Origin: Hyphomicrobiales bacterium
GTDB taxonomy: Bacteria > Pseudomonadota > Alphaproteobacteria > Rhizobiales > Xanthobacteraceae
Assembly (NCBI GenBank): GCA_009377695.1
Contig: WHTP01000006.1
Span: 1-64,000, forward strand
Length of the DNA stretch: 64,000 nt
Direction of reading: 5' to 3'
Part shown: piece after piece, positions 1-9,310 of the stretch
Position numbering within the stretch: position 1 is the stretch's first letter
Layout: every line of letters starts with the position of its first letter
Made by a program: the position numbers and the translations under genes
The notes under the pieces: model-generated
Seen by the model: the letters and a program-made list of their open reading frames with translations, nothing else
What the model was told of the DNA's origin: nothing
Database searches by the model: none

Positions 1-105
1 CGTCATTCCGGGGCCGGAGCGTAGCGAGGGAGCCCGGAATCCATAACCACGGACTGGGGTTATGGATTCCGGGCTCTCGGCCTTCGGCCTCGCCCCGGAA
101 TGACG
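1..105. repeat. Palindromic intergenic repeat (nested stem GGAATCCATAACC / GGTTATGGATTCC; outer cgtcattccgg / ccggaatgacg)
   Basis: Outer and inner arms are reverse complements by eye; related copy at 58720-58834. Confidence 0.8.
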
Positions 106-136
106 CCCATAGGATTCGAATTTTGGAATTGCAGGA

Positions 137-1162
137 CTAGTCCACACGCAGCTTGAGCTTCCTGATCAGCGCCGACCACTTCGTCTCCTCGCGGTCGATG
201 CCCTGTGCATACTCCTCGGGCGTTGATGTCATGACGTCACCGCCCTCCGCTTGCACGCGTTGTTTGACCAGATCGGTCTGCGCCATCGCGCGCAGTTCTT
301 TGTTCAAGCGGTCGACGATGTCCCGCGGCATGCCCGCCGGCCCGATCAATCCGTAAAGCAGCACCGATTCGAAGCCCGGCAGGCCAGATTCTGCGGCCGT
401 GGGCACATCGGGCAATAAGCTGAAACGCCGGGTCCCGGTGACGGCGATGGCACGCAGCTTGCCGGCCTGGAGCATGCCCATGGCCGGGGGCAACACGCCG
501 AACGAGACCGGCACATGCCCGCCGATCAGGTCGTTCATCAGCGGCGCCGTGCCGCGATACGGCACGATCTGCATCTGCAAACCAGCGGCGGATTTGAAAT
601 ATTCGGCGGTGAGATTGCCGCCGGTGCCGATCGCCGAGGTGCCGAAATTCAGCTTGCCCGGCTCCTTCTTTGCGATCGCGATCACATCGGCGACGGTCTT
701 CGCGGGAAACGACGGATGCGCGATCAGTGCGACCGGCATCGAGGCGATCATCCCAATGGCGGTGAAGTCCCTGCGCGGATCGTAGCCGGCATTCGCGTAA
801 AGGCTCGGGTTGATCGAGATGGTCCCGGTATGCGCCAGCATCAGCGTGTACCCGTCGGGCGCCGCCTTTGCGACCGCGCGCGTGCCGACGGTGCCGCCGC
901 CGCCGGGGCGGTTCTCGACCACGACCGTCGCCTTCATGTTGGCCGACAGCCGCTCGGCCGCGATACGCGCCAGCACGTCGACACCACCGCCGGGCGGGAA
1001 TGGCACCACGATCGTCACCGTGCGCGACGGCCAGGACGACGATGAAAACTGCGCTTCGACCGCGGTTGGCGCGCCGAGCGCAAGCGCAGTCAAGACACAT
1101 GCCGCCGCCATTCCCAGCTTGGGCGTCATCGTTTCCTCCAATGTTTGATTGTCCGACAGCAA
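137..1162 (-). CDS. Bug/TctC-family tripartite tricarboxylate transporter substrate-binding protein
   Basis: Signal peptide followed by WPSRTVTIVVPFPPGGGVDVLARI...VVENRPGGGGTVG...APDGYTLMLAHTGT, hallmark Bug family motifs. Confidence 0.9.
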   Translation of the reverse strand: MLSDNQTLEETMTPKLGMAAACVLTALALGAPTAVEAQFSSSSWPSRTVTIVVPFPPGGGVDVLARIAAERLSANMKATVVVENRPGGGGTVGTRAVAKAAPDGYTLMLAHTGTISINPSLYANAGYDPRRDFTAIGMIASMPVALIAHPSFPAKTVADVIAIAKKEPGKLNFGTSAIGTGGNLTAEYFKSAAGLQMQIVPYRGTAPLMNDLIGGHVPVSFGVLPPAMGMLQAGKLRAIAVTGTRRFSLLPDVPTAAESGLPGFESVLLYGLIGPAGMPRDIVDRLNKELRAMAQTDLVKQRVQAEGGDVMTSTPEEYAQGIDREETKWSALIRKLKLRVD

Positions 1163-1234
1163 CGACCAAACCGTCTCGACCGCACGGTGGCGGTCGAGCG
1201 GCTCGGTCGGAGAGAATTCTACAAAAAGGCCGCG

Positions 1235-1414
1235 CTAATGAACGCTGGCATCCTGCCGCAGGCGCGCGATCTCGTCTTTTAGTAGCAATTTACGGCGCTT
1301 CAATTCCGCCACTTTCAGGTCATCCGCCGAAGGATGCGCGAGCGCGTCGTTGATTTCGTCTTCGAGCGCCCGGTGCCTTTTTTCAAGTTCCGCAAGATGC
1401 GCTTGGATCGCCAT
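1235..1414 (-). CDS. YdcH/DUF465 family small protein
   Basis: 59 aa MAIQAHLAELEKRHRALEDEINDALAHPSADDLKVAELKRRKLLLKDEIARLRQ; start set to internal ATG at 1414 rather than the longer ORF. Confidence 0.8.
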   Translation of the reverse strand: MAIQAHLAELEKRHRALEDEINDALAHPSADDLKVAELKRRKLLLKDEIARLRQDASVH

Positions 1415-1628
1415 TCGCTTCTCTCCTTGTGTCAGATCGGCTACCTGACCTGGAAAGTGTACACCACCTCGACGCAAACTTCGACGCTCGCGATGATTGT
1501 GCGGCGCAGCAATCCCCGGATGCATTGCCGCCCGCGGCCAGCGTGCTCCGCTTGAATCGAAGAGAAAAAATCGGGATAATTTCCCAAGGTTGTGGCGCCG
1601 GTTGAGGGGGCGCTCCTTCGGCCCAACG

Positions 1629-1841
1629 ATGGCGATGACCCCAGAGGAAGAACAGGATCTGCGCGAACAACTGGCGCGGCTCCTACAGGAACACCGCGAC
1701 CTCGATTCCGCCATCGAGGCGCTGCAGGACGCACCGGGATCCGATCTGCTCCAGGTGCAGCGGCTGAAAAAACGCAAACTCTATCTGCGCGACCGCATCT
1801 CGTTTATCGAGGACCAACTCACACCCGACATCATCGCGTGA
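1629..1841 (+). CDS. YdcH/DUF465 family small protein
   Basis: 70 aa MAMTPEEEQDLREQLARLLQEHRDLDSAIEAL...QRLKKRKLYLRDRISFIEDQLTPDIIA. Confidence 0.8.
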   Translation: MAMTPEEEQDLREQLARLLQEHRDLDSAIEALQDAPGSDLLQVQRLKKRKLYLRDRISFIEDQLTPDIIA

Positions 1842-1845
1842 GACG

Positions 1846-1919
1846 AGTGTGGCGGTTCAGAAGTCCGCATCATTCTCGCGGCGAATCCGACATGCGGACT
1901 TCTGAACCTAAGCCACACT
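1846..1919. repeat. CTAGTG-type palindrome, type A (agtgtggcggttcagaagtccgcat ... atgcggacttctgaacctaagccacact)
   Basis: Direct inverted repeat; related copies near 10551, 39520 (left arm) and 46181. Confidence 0.85.
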
Positions 1920-1933
1920 CGATTCAAAGAGTT

Positions 1934-2010
1934 GCTAGTGTCCTTCGATTCCGAAGTTCGTATAAAACCTCGCTGCGAAATGGTACGAACTTCGGAATCG
2001 GGACACTAGC
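1934..2010. repeat. CTAGTG-type palindrome, type B (gctagtgtcc...ttccgaagttcg ... cgaacttcggaatcgggacactagc)
   Basis: Perfect 10-bp termini gctagtgtcc/ggacactagc; related copies at 10639 and 43996. Confidence 0.85.
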
Positions 2011-2044
2011 GGATAGCGCACAAGCCGAAGCGGGCTGCAGCCCG

Positions 2045-3052
2045 CTATTTGCCTTTTTTCCCCTCGGCCGTAATCCCCGCGCGCTTGATCACCTCACCCC
2101 AGCGCCGGGTATCCTCCTGGATCAGCTTGCGCATATCGCCGGGGCTGCCGCCGACCTTGATGATCTGAAGCTCTGCGAACCGCTTCTCGGCCTCGGGATC
2201 GTTCATGGCGTCGTTGATCGCCTTGTTGAGCTTGGCGATAACGGCCGGCGGCGTTCCAGGCGGCGCGGTGACCGCGTTCCATGTGTTGGAGACAAAATTC
2301 GGAACGCCGGCTTCGATCATGGTCGGCGTGTCCTTGAGGACGTCGATGCGCTTGTCGGCCGTGACCGCGAGGATGCGCGCGCGCTTCGCCTCATGCAGCT
2401 TCAGCGCCGACGACAATTGCATGAAGATCAGATCGACATGGCCGGCCACGATGTCATTGAGCGCAGGAGCCGTGCCGCGATACGGCACGTGCACCATCTT
2501 GGACCCGGTCAGCGCGTTGTAGAGCTCGGCGGTCAGGTGCGACGTCGTGCCGATGCCCTGCGAGGCATAATTGACCTTGCCCGGGTTGGCCTTCACATAG
2601 GCGATGAACTCCTGCACCGTCTTGGCCGGGAAGTCGTTCTTTACCAGAAGGGTATTCGGAAAGGTGCCGAGCACCCCCACAGGCTCGAGCTTCGCCGGGT
2701 CGAAAGGCAGCTTCTTATACATGAAGGTGTTGGTCGTGAGCGGCGCCGGCACAGAGGCGAGCAGCGTGTAGCCGTCGGGTGCCGAGGTGTAGACGGCCTC
2801 TGCGCCGATGTTGCCGCCGGCTCCGCCGCGGTTCTCGATGACCACAGGCTGCCCAAGCTTCCGGGTGAGCGAGTCGCCCACGATGCGCGTGACCGTATCG
2901 ATGCCACCGCCCGCCGGGTTCGCGACGATGATCTTGATTGGCCGATTCGGAAAGTCGGCCGCAGGATCTTGCGCCACAGCTGGCGAGAATGCCAGCAATG
3001 AGCCGACGGCTGCGAGCAGTGCGAACTGTTTCAGCATCAAAACCTCCATCAA
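2045..3052 (-). CDS. Bug/TctC-family substrate-binding protein (tandem paralogue 1)
   Basis: FPNRPIKIIVANPAGGGIDTVTRI...VVIENRGGAGGNIGAEAVYTSAPDGYTLL. Confidence 0.9.
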   Translation of the reverse strand: MMEVLMLKQFALLAAVGSLLAFSPAVAQDPAADFPNRPIKIIVANPAGGGIDTVTRIVGDSLTRKLGQPVVIENRGGAGGNIGAEAVYTSAPDGYTLLASVPAPLTTNTFMYKKLPFDPAKLEPVGVLGTFPNTLLVKNDFPAKTVQEFIAYVKANPGKVNYASQGIGTTSHLTAELYNALTGSKMVHVPYRGTAPALNDIVAGHVDLIFMQLSSALKLHEAKRARILAVTADKRIDVLKDTPTMIEAGVPNFVSNTWNAVTAPPGTPPAVIAKLNKAINDAMNDPEAEKRFAELQIIKVGGSPGDMRKLIQEDTRRWGEVIKRAGITAEGKKGK

Positions 3053-3125
3053 AGCGGATGCGCCTTCGGAAAAGGTCGAGTACTGAACGTACCTCTTGAA
3101 CTATTCCGGCTGAATGCCGGTTGGA

Positions 3126-4121
3126 CTATTCCGGCTGAATGCCGGCCTTCCTGATGACATCGCCCCAGCGTTGGGTATCGTTCTTGATCAGCTTGCGCAT
3201 GTCGGCAGGGCTGCCACCGACCTTGATGATCTGGAGATCGGCGAAGCGCTTCTCGACCTCGGGATCGTTCATGACGTCGTTGATCGCCTTGTTGAGCTTG
3301 GCGACGATCGCCGGCGGCGTTCCGGGCGGCGCGGCGAGCGCACTCCAGGTATCGGAAACAAAGTTTGGAACGCCAGCCTCGATCATGGTCAGCGTATCCT
3401 TGAGGACGCCGAGACGCTTGTCGGTGGTGACCGCGAGGATACGCGCACGCTTGGCTTCGTGCAATTTTAGTGCCGAAGACAGCTGCATGAAAATCAGATC
3501 GACATGACCCGCGACAATGTCATTAAGCGCAGGAGCCGTGCCGCGATACGGCACGTGCACCATCTTGGCGCCGGCCAGCGAGTTATAGAGCTCGGCCGTG
3601 AGGTGCGAGGTCGTGCCGATACCCTGCGACGCAAAGTTGACCTTGCCGGGATTGGCCTTCACGTAGGCGATGAACTCCTGCACGGTCTTTGCCGGAAAAT
3701 CATTCTTCACGAGGAGTGTGTTCGGGAACGTGCCCAGCACCGCTACCGGCTCAAATTTGGCGGCGTCGAAATTGAGTTTCCTGTACATGAAGGTGTTGGT
3801 CGTGAGCGCCGCCGGCACTGCCGCCAGCAGCGTGTAGCCATCGGGCGGCGAGGTGTAGACGGCCTCCGCGCCGATGTTGCCACCGGCACCGCCCCGATTC
3901 TCGATAACGAACGGATGGCCGAGCTTCCGGGTGAGCGCTTCGGTCACGATGCGGGTGACCGTGTCGAGCCCGCCGCCGGCGGGATTGTTAACGATGACTC
4001 GAACCACCCGATTGGGATAGTCGGCGGCGGGACCCTGCGCCCGGGCCGGCAGGAAGGCCAGCAGCGAGCCGGCGACGGCGAGCAGGGCCAGTCCCCTGGC
4101 ATGTTGCTGTTTCAGCATCAA
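3126..4121 (-). CDS. Bug/TctC-family substrate-binding protein (tandem paralogue 2)
   Basis: Highly similar to the adjacent 2045-3052 product; YPNRVVRVIVNNPAGGGLDTVTRI. Confidence 0.9.
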   Translation of the reverse strand: MMLKQQHARGLALLAVAGSLLAFLPARAQGPAADYPNRVVRVIVNNPAGGGLDTVTRIVTEALTRKLGHPFVIENRGGAGGNIGAEAVYTSPPDGYTLLAAVPAALTTNTFMYRKLNFDAAKFEPVAVLGTFPNTLLVKNDFPAKTVQEFIAYVKANPGKVNFASQGIGTTSHLTAELYNSLAGAKMVHVPYRGTAPALNDIVAGHVDLIFMQLSSALKLHEAKRARILAVTTDKRLGVLKDTLTMIEAGVPNFVSDTWSALAAPPGTPPAIVAKLNKAINDVMNDPEVEKRFADLQIIKVGGSPADMRKLIKNDTQRWGDVIRKAGIQPE

Positions 4122-4336
4122 AAAACCTCCATTCGGCGGAAAGCATTTGGGGCTTCCCGATAGTCGATATCATTCATCTTGCGAATGCGGCACATTGTGC
4201 CGTTATCGGAAATCAATGTGGGCATGGTCGGCACGGCGTACGAGGCACTGAGAAGCATTCATCACGTCGGGAGACGTGCCTCCAGCGCGGGCACCGAGCG
4301 CGCACCGGAGGCATGAGCCGCGACGCGGGGCGTCAA

Positions 4337-7300
4337 CTACGCGGCTGTCCTGGACCGGCGGAACGATGGCGTCCACCGGCGCAGCCGCGCCACCCAGCGA
4401 ACGCGCCATTCGCGCATGTTTTCGATCGCCATCAGCATTGCGGGCGTAACGACCAAGGTGAGTATGGTCGCGAAGCCGAGGCCGAACACAATGGCGGTCG
4501 AGAGATTGACCCACCATTGCGTCGCCGGTGCACCGACAGTGATCTCCCGCGTCAGGAACTCGATGTTCATGCCGAACGCGATCGGCAGCACACCGAGGAT
4601 CGCCGTCACCGCCGTGAGCACCACCGGCCGTGCGCGCTCGCGGCAGGTTTCCAGGATGGCGTCGTAGGCCGGAACGCCTTCGCGCCGCAGCCGGTCATAG
4701 GTGTCGATCAGGACGATGTTGTTGTTCACGATCACGCCCGCGTTCGCGATCACGCCGATGCCCGCCATGACCACGCCGAACGGCTGCCCCATGATGAGCA
4801 TGCCGAGCATGACGCCGAAAGTAGACAGCACCACCGCGGTGAGCACCAGGCCGACCGACGTCAGCCTGTTGAACTGCGCGAGCAGGATCGCAAAAATCAG
4901 GAAGATCGCGGTACCGAACGCCTTGAGCAGGAACGCCGACGCCTTCTCGCGCTCTTCGTCCTCGCCCTTGAGCTTGAAGTAAACGCCGGAGCCGAGATCG
5001 GCATTCGCAAGCTCCTGCTGGACCTCCTGCTGCACGCGCGCGGTCTGCACGCCTTCGGCGATGTTCGCTGACACCGTCGTCACCCGGTTGCCATTGACGC
5101 GGTGGATGAAGCCCACGCGCTGCGACGGCACCCGCTTGACGAAATTGCCGATCGGCACATGCCCGGACTCGGTCTGGATGTGCAACGCGTCGATCTGGTC
5201 GAGGCTGCGCCGCTCGGGCGGGAAACGCACCAGGATGTCCACGGCCTTGTCGCTGTCGGCGGGGCGATACTCCGTCGCCTTGAGACCGTTGGTGACGAGC
5301 TGCACGGCGGCGCCGACGGTGTTGACGCCGGCGCCGTACTTGGCGGCCTCTGCCTTGTCGACCTGGATGGTCCAATCGATGCCGGGAAGCGGCTGGCCGT
5401 CGTCGAGATCGCGGATGTCCGCGCGCGCCGACAACAATGCAGCGACCTTGCGGGCCGCCGTCGGCAACACAGCCGGATCGAGGGCGGCGAGCTGTACCTG
5501 GATCGGCTTTCCGGTCGGCGGGCCGGCGCGCGGCGCCGTGACTTCCACCTGGATGCCGGGAATGTCGGCGGTGCGCTCGCGGATCGCATCCATGATCTCG
5601 TGCACGGGCGGCCGCGTCTGCCAGTTTGCGAATTCGAACTGGATCACGCCGATCGTGTCCTCGGTCAGCTCGCCCATGCCGCGCGGCTGCTCGCCGATAC
5701 GCGCGTAGACCGTGGCGAGGCCCGGGAACTCGAGCACGCGCTTCTCGACGTCCGCGATCAGCCGGTCTTTCTCGTCGAGCGAGAGATTGCCGCGGCCATG
5801 CACGACCACCTGGCCGTAGTCGGGCTCGACATTCGGGAAGAACTCGACGCCGCGGCCAAACTTGCCGTAGGCGACCTGCACCGCGACCAGCACCAACAGG
5901 GCGAGCGCCATGGTCATGCCGGGCCGGCGCAAGGCGAGCTTCACCGTGCGCATGTAAGGTCCGGTGTCCTTGGCGCGCTCGTCATGCCCGACCGGCGCCG
6001 CCTTGCCGAGCAAGGCGCCAAGCGTCGGCGTGAAGAACAGCGCCACCACCAGCGACGCCGACAGCGTGGCGATCAACGTGATCGGCAGATATTTCATGAA
6101 CTGGCCGACGACGCCGGGCCAGAACAACAACGGCGAGAACGCCGCGATGCGGGTGAGCGTCGCCGCGATCACCGGGCCCGACATACGCTTTGCGGCAAGC
6201 GAATAGGCCTCCTTCGGCGCCATGCCCTCGGCCATCCGCCGCTCCGCGAATTCCGAGACGATGATGGCGTCGTCGACCAACATGCCGACGGCGAGGATCA
6301 GCGAGAACAGCACCACGATATTGACGGTGAGACCGGCGAGCTGGAGCCCGAGCACGCCCGCCAGGAACGAGGCCGGAATCGCGATGCCGATGAACAGCGA
6401 GGCGCGGAAGCCGAGCGCGAACAGGATGATCACCGCGACCAGGATGACGCCGGTCGCCACTGAATTCTGCAGATCACCCAGCATCTGCCGGATCACCTTC
6501 GACTTGTCCTGCGTGAAGGTGACGTGAACGGCCTCTGGCCAAGTCCGCTGCAATTGGGTGACGATGTATTTCACCCGATCGACGACTTCGATCAGGTTGG
6601 CGCCGGTGCGCTTCGACACCTCGATGGTCATGGCGGGGCGGCCGTTGACCCGCGTGATCGAGGTCGCGTCCTTGAAGGTCGGCTTGATCTGCGCGATGTC
6701 CGACAGCGTCACCGTCGCATTCTGCGACGCGACCAGCGGCACCTTGAGGATATCCTGCGGTCGCTCGAACAGCGACGGGACCTTGACCGAAAAACGTCCG
6801 CTCTGGCCCTCGAGCGCGCCCGCGGCGATCAGCGTGTTAAACGACTGCGTGATCTGACCAAGCGTATCGAGCGAAATGCCGTAGCTGCGCATCTGCATCG
6901 GATCGATGATGATCTCGACCGATTCGTCGCGCGCGCCGCGCAGCTCTGCCGAAAGAACACCGGGCGCCTGCTCGATCACGTTCTTGGCCGAGCGCGCAAT
7001 GCGCAGCAGCGTTCGCTCCGGCACCTCGCCCGACAGCCCGACCACGATCACCGGATAGAGCGAGAGATTGACCTCCGTGACCTGCGGCTCGTCGACATCG
7101 CTCGGAAGATCGTGCTTGGCGTTGTCGACCTTGGCGCGGACGTCGGCGAGCGCGGCATTGGAATCGAAGCCGGCATCGAATTCGAGCAGCACGTAGCCGC
7201 CGCCCTCATAGGCGGTCGAGCGCATCTCTTTGACGTTGGCGACCGACTTCAGTTGGGTCTCGACCGGCCGCAGCAGCAACCGCTCCGAATCCTCCGGGCT

Positions 7301-7465
7301 GATCCCGCGCTGCGTCAGCTGCACGAAAATGATTGGAATACGGACGTCGGGCTCCGCTTCCTTCGGGATCGTTACATAGGCGACTGCGCCCGCCACCAGC
7401 AGGAACACCAGTGTCGCGATCGTCAGGCGCGCGTGACTGATGGCGTAATCGATGAAGCGGGACAT
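4337..7465 (-). CDS. Efflux RND transporter permease subunit (AcrB/MdtB-like)
   Basis: 1042 aa, multiple TM segments; RND motifs such as FALGFRASLFIGIAIPASFLAGVLGLQLAGLTVNIVVLFSLILAVGMLVDDAIIVSE. Confidence 0.93.
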   Translation of the reverse strand: MSRFIDYAISHARLTIATLVFLLVAGAVAYVTIPKEAEPDVRIPIIFVQLTQRGISPEDSERLLLRPVETQLKSVANVKEMRSTAYEGGGYVLLEFDAGFDSNAALADVRAKVDNAKHDLPSDVDEPQVTEVNLSLYPVIVVGLSGEVPERTLLRIARSAKNVIEQAPGVLSAELRGARDESVEIIIDPMQMRSYGISLDTLGQITQSFNTLIAAGALEGQSGRFSVKVPSLFERPQDILKVPLVASQNATVTLSDIAQIKPTFKDATSITRVNGRPAMTIEVSKRTGANLIEVVDRVKYIVTQLQRTWPEAVHVTFTQDKSKVIRQMLGDLQNSVATGVILVAVIILFALGFRASLFIGIAIPASFLAGVLGLQLAGLTVNIVVLFSLILAVGMLVDDAIIVSEFAERRMAEGMAPKEAYSLAAKRMSGPVIAATLTRIAAFSPLLFWPGVVGQFMKYLPITLIATLSASLVVALFFTPTLGALLGKAAPVGHDERAKDTGPYMRTVKLALRRPGMTMALALLVLVAVQVAYGKFGRGVEFFPNVEPDYGQVVVHGRGNLSLDEKDRLIADVEKRVLEFPGLATVYARIGEQPRGMGELTEDTIGVIQFEFANWQTRPPVHEIMDAIRERTADIPGIQVEVTAPRAGPPTGKPIQVQLAALDPAVLPTAARKVAALLSARADIRDLDDGQPLPGIDWTIQVDKAEAAKYGAGVNTVGAAVQLVTNGLKATEYRPADSDKAVDILVRFPPERRSLDQIDALHIQTESGHVPIGNFVKRVPSQRVGFIHRVNGNRVTTVSANIAEGVQTARVQQEVQQELANADLGSGVYFKLKGEDEEREKASAFLLKAFGTAIFLIFAILLAQFNRLTSVGLVLTAVVLSTFGVMLGMLIMGQPFGVVMAGIGVIANAGVIVNNNIVLIDTYDRLRREGVPAYDAILETCRERARPVVLTAVTAILGVLPIAFGMNIEFLTREITVGAPATQWWVNLSTAIVFGLGFATILTLVVTPAMLMAIENMREWRVRWVARLRRWTPSFRRSRTAA

Positions 7466-7498
7466 TCCGACGCTCTCTTTAACTCAGCCTCGTGCGGA

Positions 7499-8593
7499 CT
7501 ATTTCACGGTGGCGGTGACCTCTGCCGCCAACACCGGATCGACGATCTGGCCTTCGCGGACGAAATCCTGGCCCTGCACGATCACCCGAGCGCCGTCGCG
7601 AAGTCCCGCAACCCACATGTAGGTTTGCTCGTCCTCGACAATATTGACCCGATTGAAGGCGACGATGCCGTCTTCTCCCACCGTACGCACGCCGATGTCG
7701 CCGGTCGATGCGATGGTCAACGCCGAGCGCGGCACCCGCACCGCCGGCGTCGACGCCACCGGGATGATGACCTCGGCGGTAATGCCGTCGGGAATCTCGC
7801 CGTCGGGATTGGAAAGCTCGACCTCGACGCGATAGGTGCGCGTGGTCTGGCTCGCGGTCTTGGCGACGAAGCGGATCTTGCCTTTGACAAGCTCGCCGGT
7901 GACGAGTTTGACCTCGGCCGGCTCACCCTGGCGCAGGCCGGCGAGCCGACGCTCCGATACCTCGACCACCGCCAGCATCGGATCGAGCGCGACGACAGTC
8001 CCGATCTCTCGGCCCGTCATCGGCAGCGACGAGCCACCGACCTCGACCGTCAGGTCATTCACGATACCGCTGAATGGTGCCCGGATGAATCCACGCTCGA
8101 GTTCAGCTTGGGCCGCGGCCAGCGACGCTTCGGCTGCCGCAAGCTGAGCCTCGAGATTGACGAGCTCGAGCTTCGGCACTGCGCCTGACACAATCAGCTT
8201 GCGCTTGGCCTCCAGCTCGGTCCGGCGCTGGATCACGAGTGATGCCGCTTGCGCCACCTGCGACTTGCGCGCATCGTCGGAGAGCACGGCGATGATGTCG
8301 CCCTTCTTGACGCGGGTGCCGCGGCGCACGCGCAATTCGGTCAGGACGCCGCCCGAACGCGCGGTCACGGTCACGCGCCGATCGGCTTCGGTCCGGCCGG
8401 CCAGCACGAGCTTGCGGGCGTGATCGATCACTTGCGCCTCGATGACGGCGACCCGGAACGGCTTCTTCGCCGCAGCGTCGCTGCGAATGGATGCGCGGCC
8501 TTGCGCCGATTCGTGCGGCAGGAAGTGTCCGGACGCGATCCAGAGCCCCGTGGCGGCGACAACGCCAACCGCGGCAATACGACTTGCTTTCAT
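7499..8593 (-). CDS. RND efflux periplasmic adaptor (HlyD/MFP family)
   Basis: LVLAGRTEADRRVTVTARSGGVLTELRVRRGTRVKKGDIIAVLSDDARKSQVAQA...ELERGFIRAPFSGIV; start MKASRI at 8593, overlapping the upstream regulator stop (ATGA). Confidence 0.9.
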   Translation of the reverse strand: MKASRIAAVGVVAATGLWIASGHFLPHESAQGRASIRSDAAAKKPFRVAVIEAQVIDHARKLVLAGRTEADRRVTVTARSGGVLTELRVRRGTRVKKGDIIAVLSDDARKSQVAQAASLVIQRRTELEAKRKLIVSGAVPKLELVNLEAQLAAAEASLAAAQAELERGFIRAPFSGIVNDLTVEVGGSSLPMTGREIGTVVALDPMLAVVEVSERRLAGLRQGEPAEVKLVTGELVKGKIRFVAKTASQTTRTYRVEVELSNPDGEIPDGITAEVIIPVASTPAVRVPRSALTIASTGDIGVRTVGEDGIVAFNRVNIVEDEQTYMWVAGLRDGARVIVQGQDFVREGQIVDPVLAAEVTATVK

Positions 8594-9246
8594 CCCGTCC
8601 CCTCTTTGACGCATACGCGATCGTGAGTACGGCCACCCAGCATGTGTCGCGTGATATCCATGAAGATCGGCAGCAGCGCCTTGGCGTCGTAGCCTGGCTC
8701 GAGCGCGCGGCGCCACCAGACGCCGTCGGCGATGACCATCAGCATGGTCGCGCTGGCGTCGAAGTCGAGGTCACGCGCGATGTCGCCGCGCTCCGCACCG
8801 GCGCGCATGAGATCGATCAGCCATTTCTTCACATCGGCATCGAAGCTGGCCAGAATGCGGGCGATCTCCGGATGGCGGCGGGCTTCGGACATGACTTCGG
8901 TACAGAGCTTCACCTGTTCGTCCGAGCGTTCCGAAAAGTGGTGATAGGCCAAGCCTTCGAGCACTGGGAAGAAGCCACGCGAGAGATCGATGCTGGCGAA
9001 TTCCTGGGCGACTTCGGCGCGGTCGCGTTCGGCAATGCCGGCGATCAGCGCCTCCTTCGAGGGGAAATAGCGATAGAGGTTACCCGGGCTCATGCCGGCC
9101 TCGTTGCAGATGTCTTGCATCGATGCCCCATGGAAGCCAGAGCGCACGAAGCAGCGCTGGGCAGCGGCAAGAATCTCCGAACGGCGATCGGATTTGGGCC
9201 GGGTCTGTTTGACCCCGGCCGCAGCGCGCGGCAAGGCGCGTGGCAT
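8590..9246 (-). CDS. TetR/AcrR family transcriptional regulator
   Basis: RRSEILAAAQRCFVRSGFHGASMQDICNEAGMSPGNLYRYFPSKEALIAGIAERDR, classic TetR HTH. Confidence 0.92.
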   Translation of the reverse strand: MPRALPRAAAGVKQTRPKSDRRSEILAAAQRCFVRSGFHGASMQDICNEAGMSPGNLYRYFPSKEALIAGIAERDRAEVAQEFASIDLSRGFFPVLEGLAYHHFSERSDEQVKLCTEVMSEARRHPEIARILASFDADVKKWLIDLMRAGAERGDIARDLDFDASATMLMVIADGVWWRRALEPGYDAKALLPIFMDITRHMLGGRTHDRVCVKEGTG

Positions 9247-9290
9247 GATGGCGAGTCCCCCTCACCCCGGCTATTGCACAGCAATTATAA

Positions 9291-9310
9291 GAGAACGAAC
9301 GTTCATTCTC
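9291..9310. promoter_or_regulatory. Candidate TetR operator (20-bp near-perfect palindrome gagaacgaacgttcattctc)
   Basis: Inverted repeat with one mismatched pair, 45 bp upstream of the TetR start. Confidence 0.6.

Noticed and set aside
1846-2010. CRISPR array interpretation of the repeated palindromes
   Set aside because: No regular repeat-spacer series and no cas genes; elements are hairpins in separate intergenic regions
1592-3001. 469-aa plus-strand ORF
   Set aside because: Antisense shadow of the Bug gene 2045-3052; low-complexity Arg/His/Asp-rich translation typical of high-GC shadow frames
5102-8188. Long plus-strand ORFs 5102-6463 and 6524-8188
   Set aside because: Antisense to the RND permease/adaptor genes; RRR/HH-rich composition, no recognisable domain
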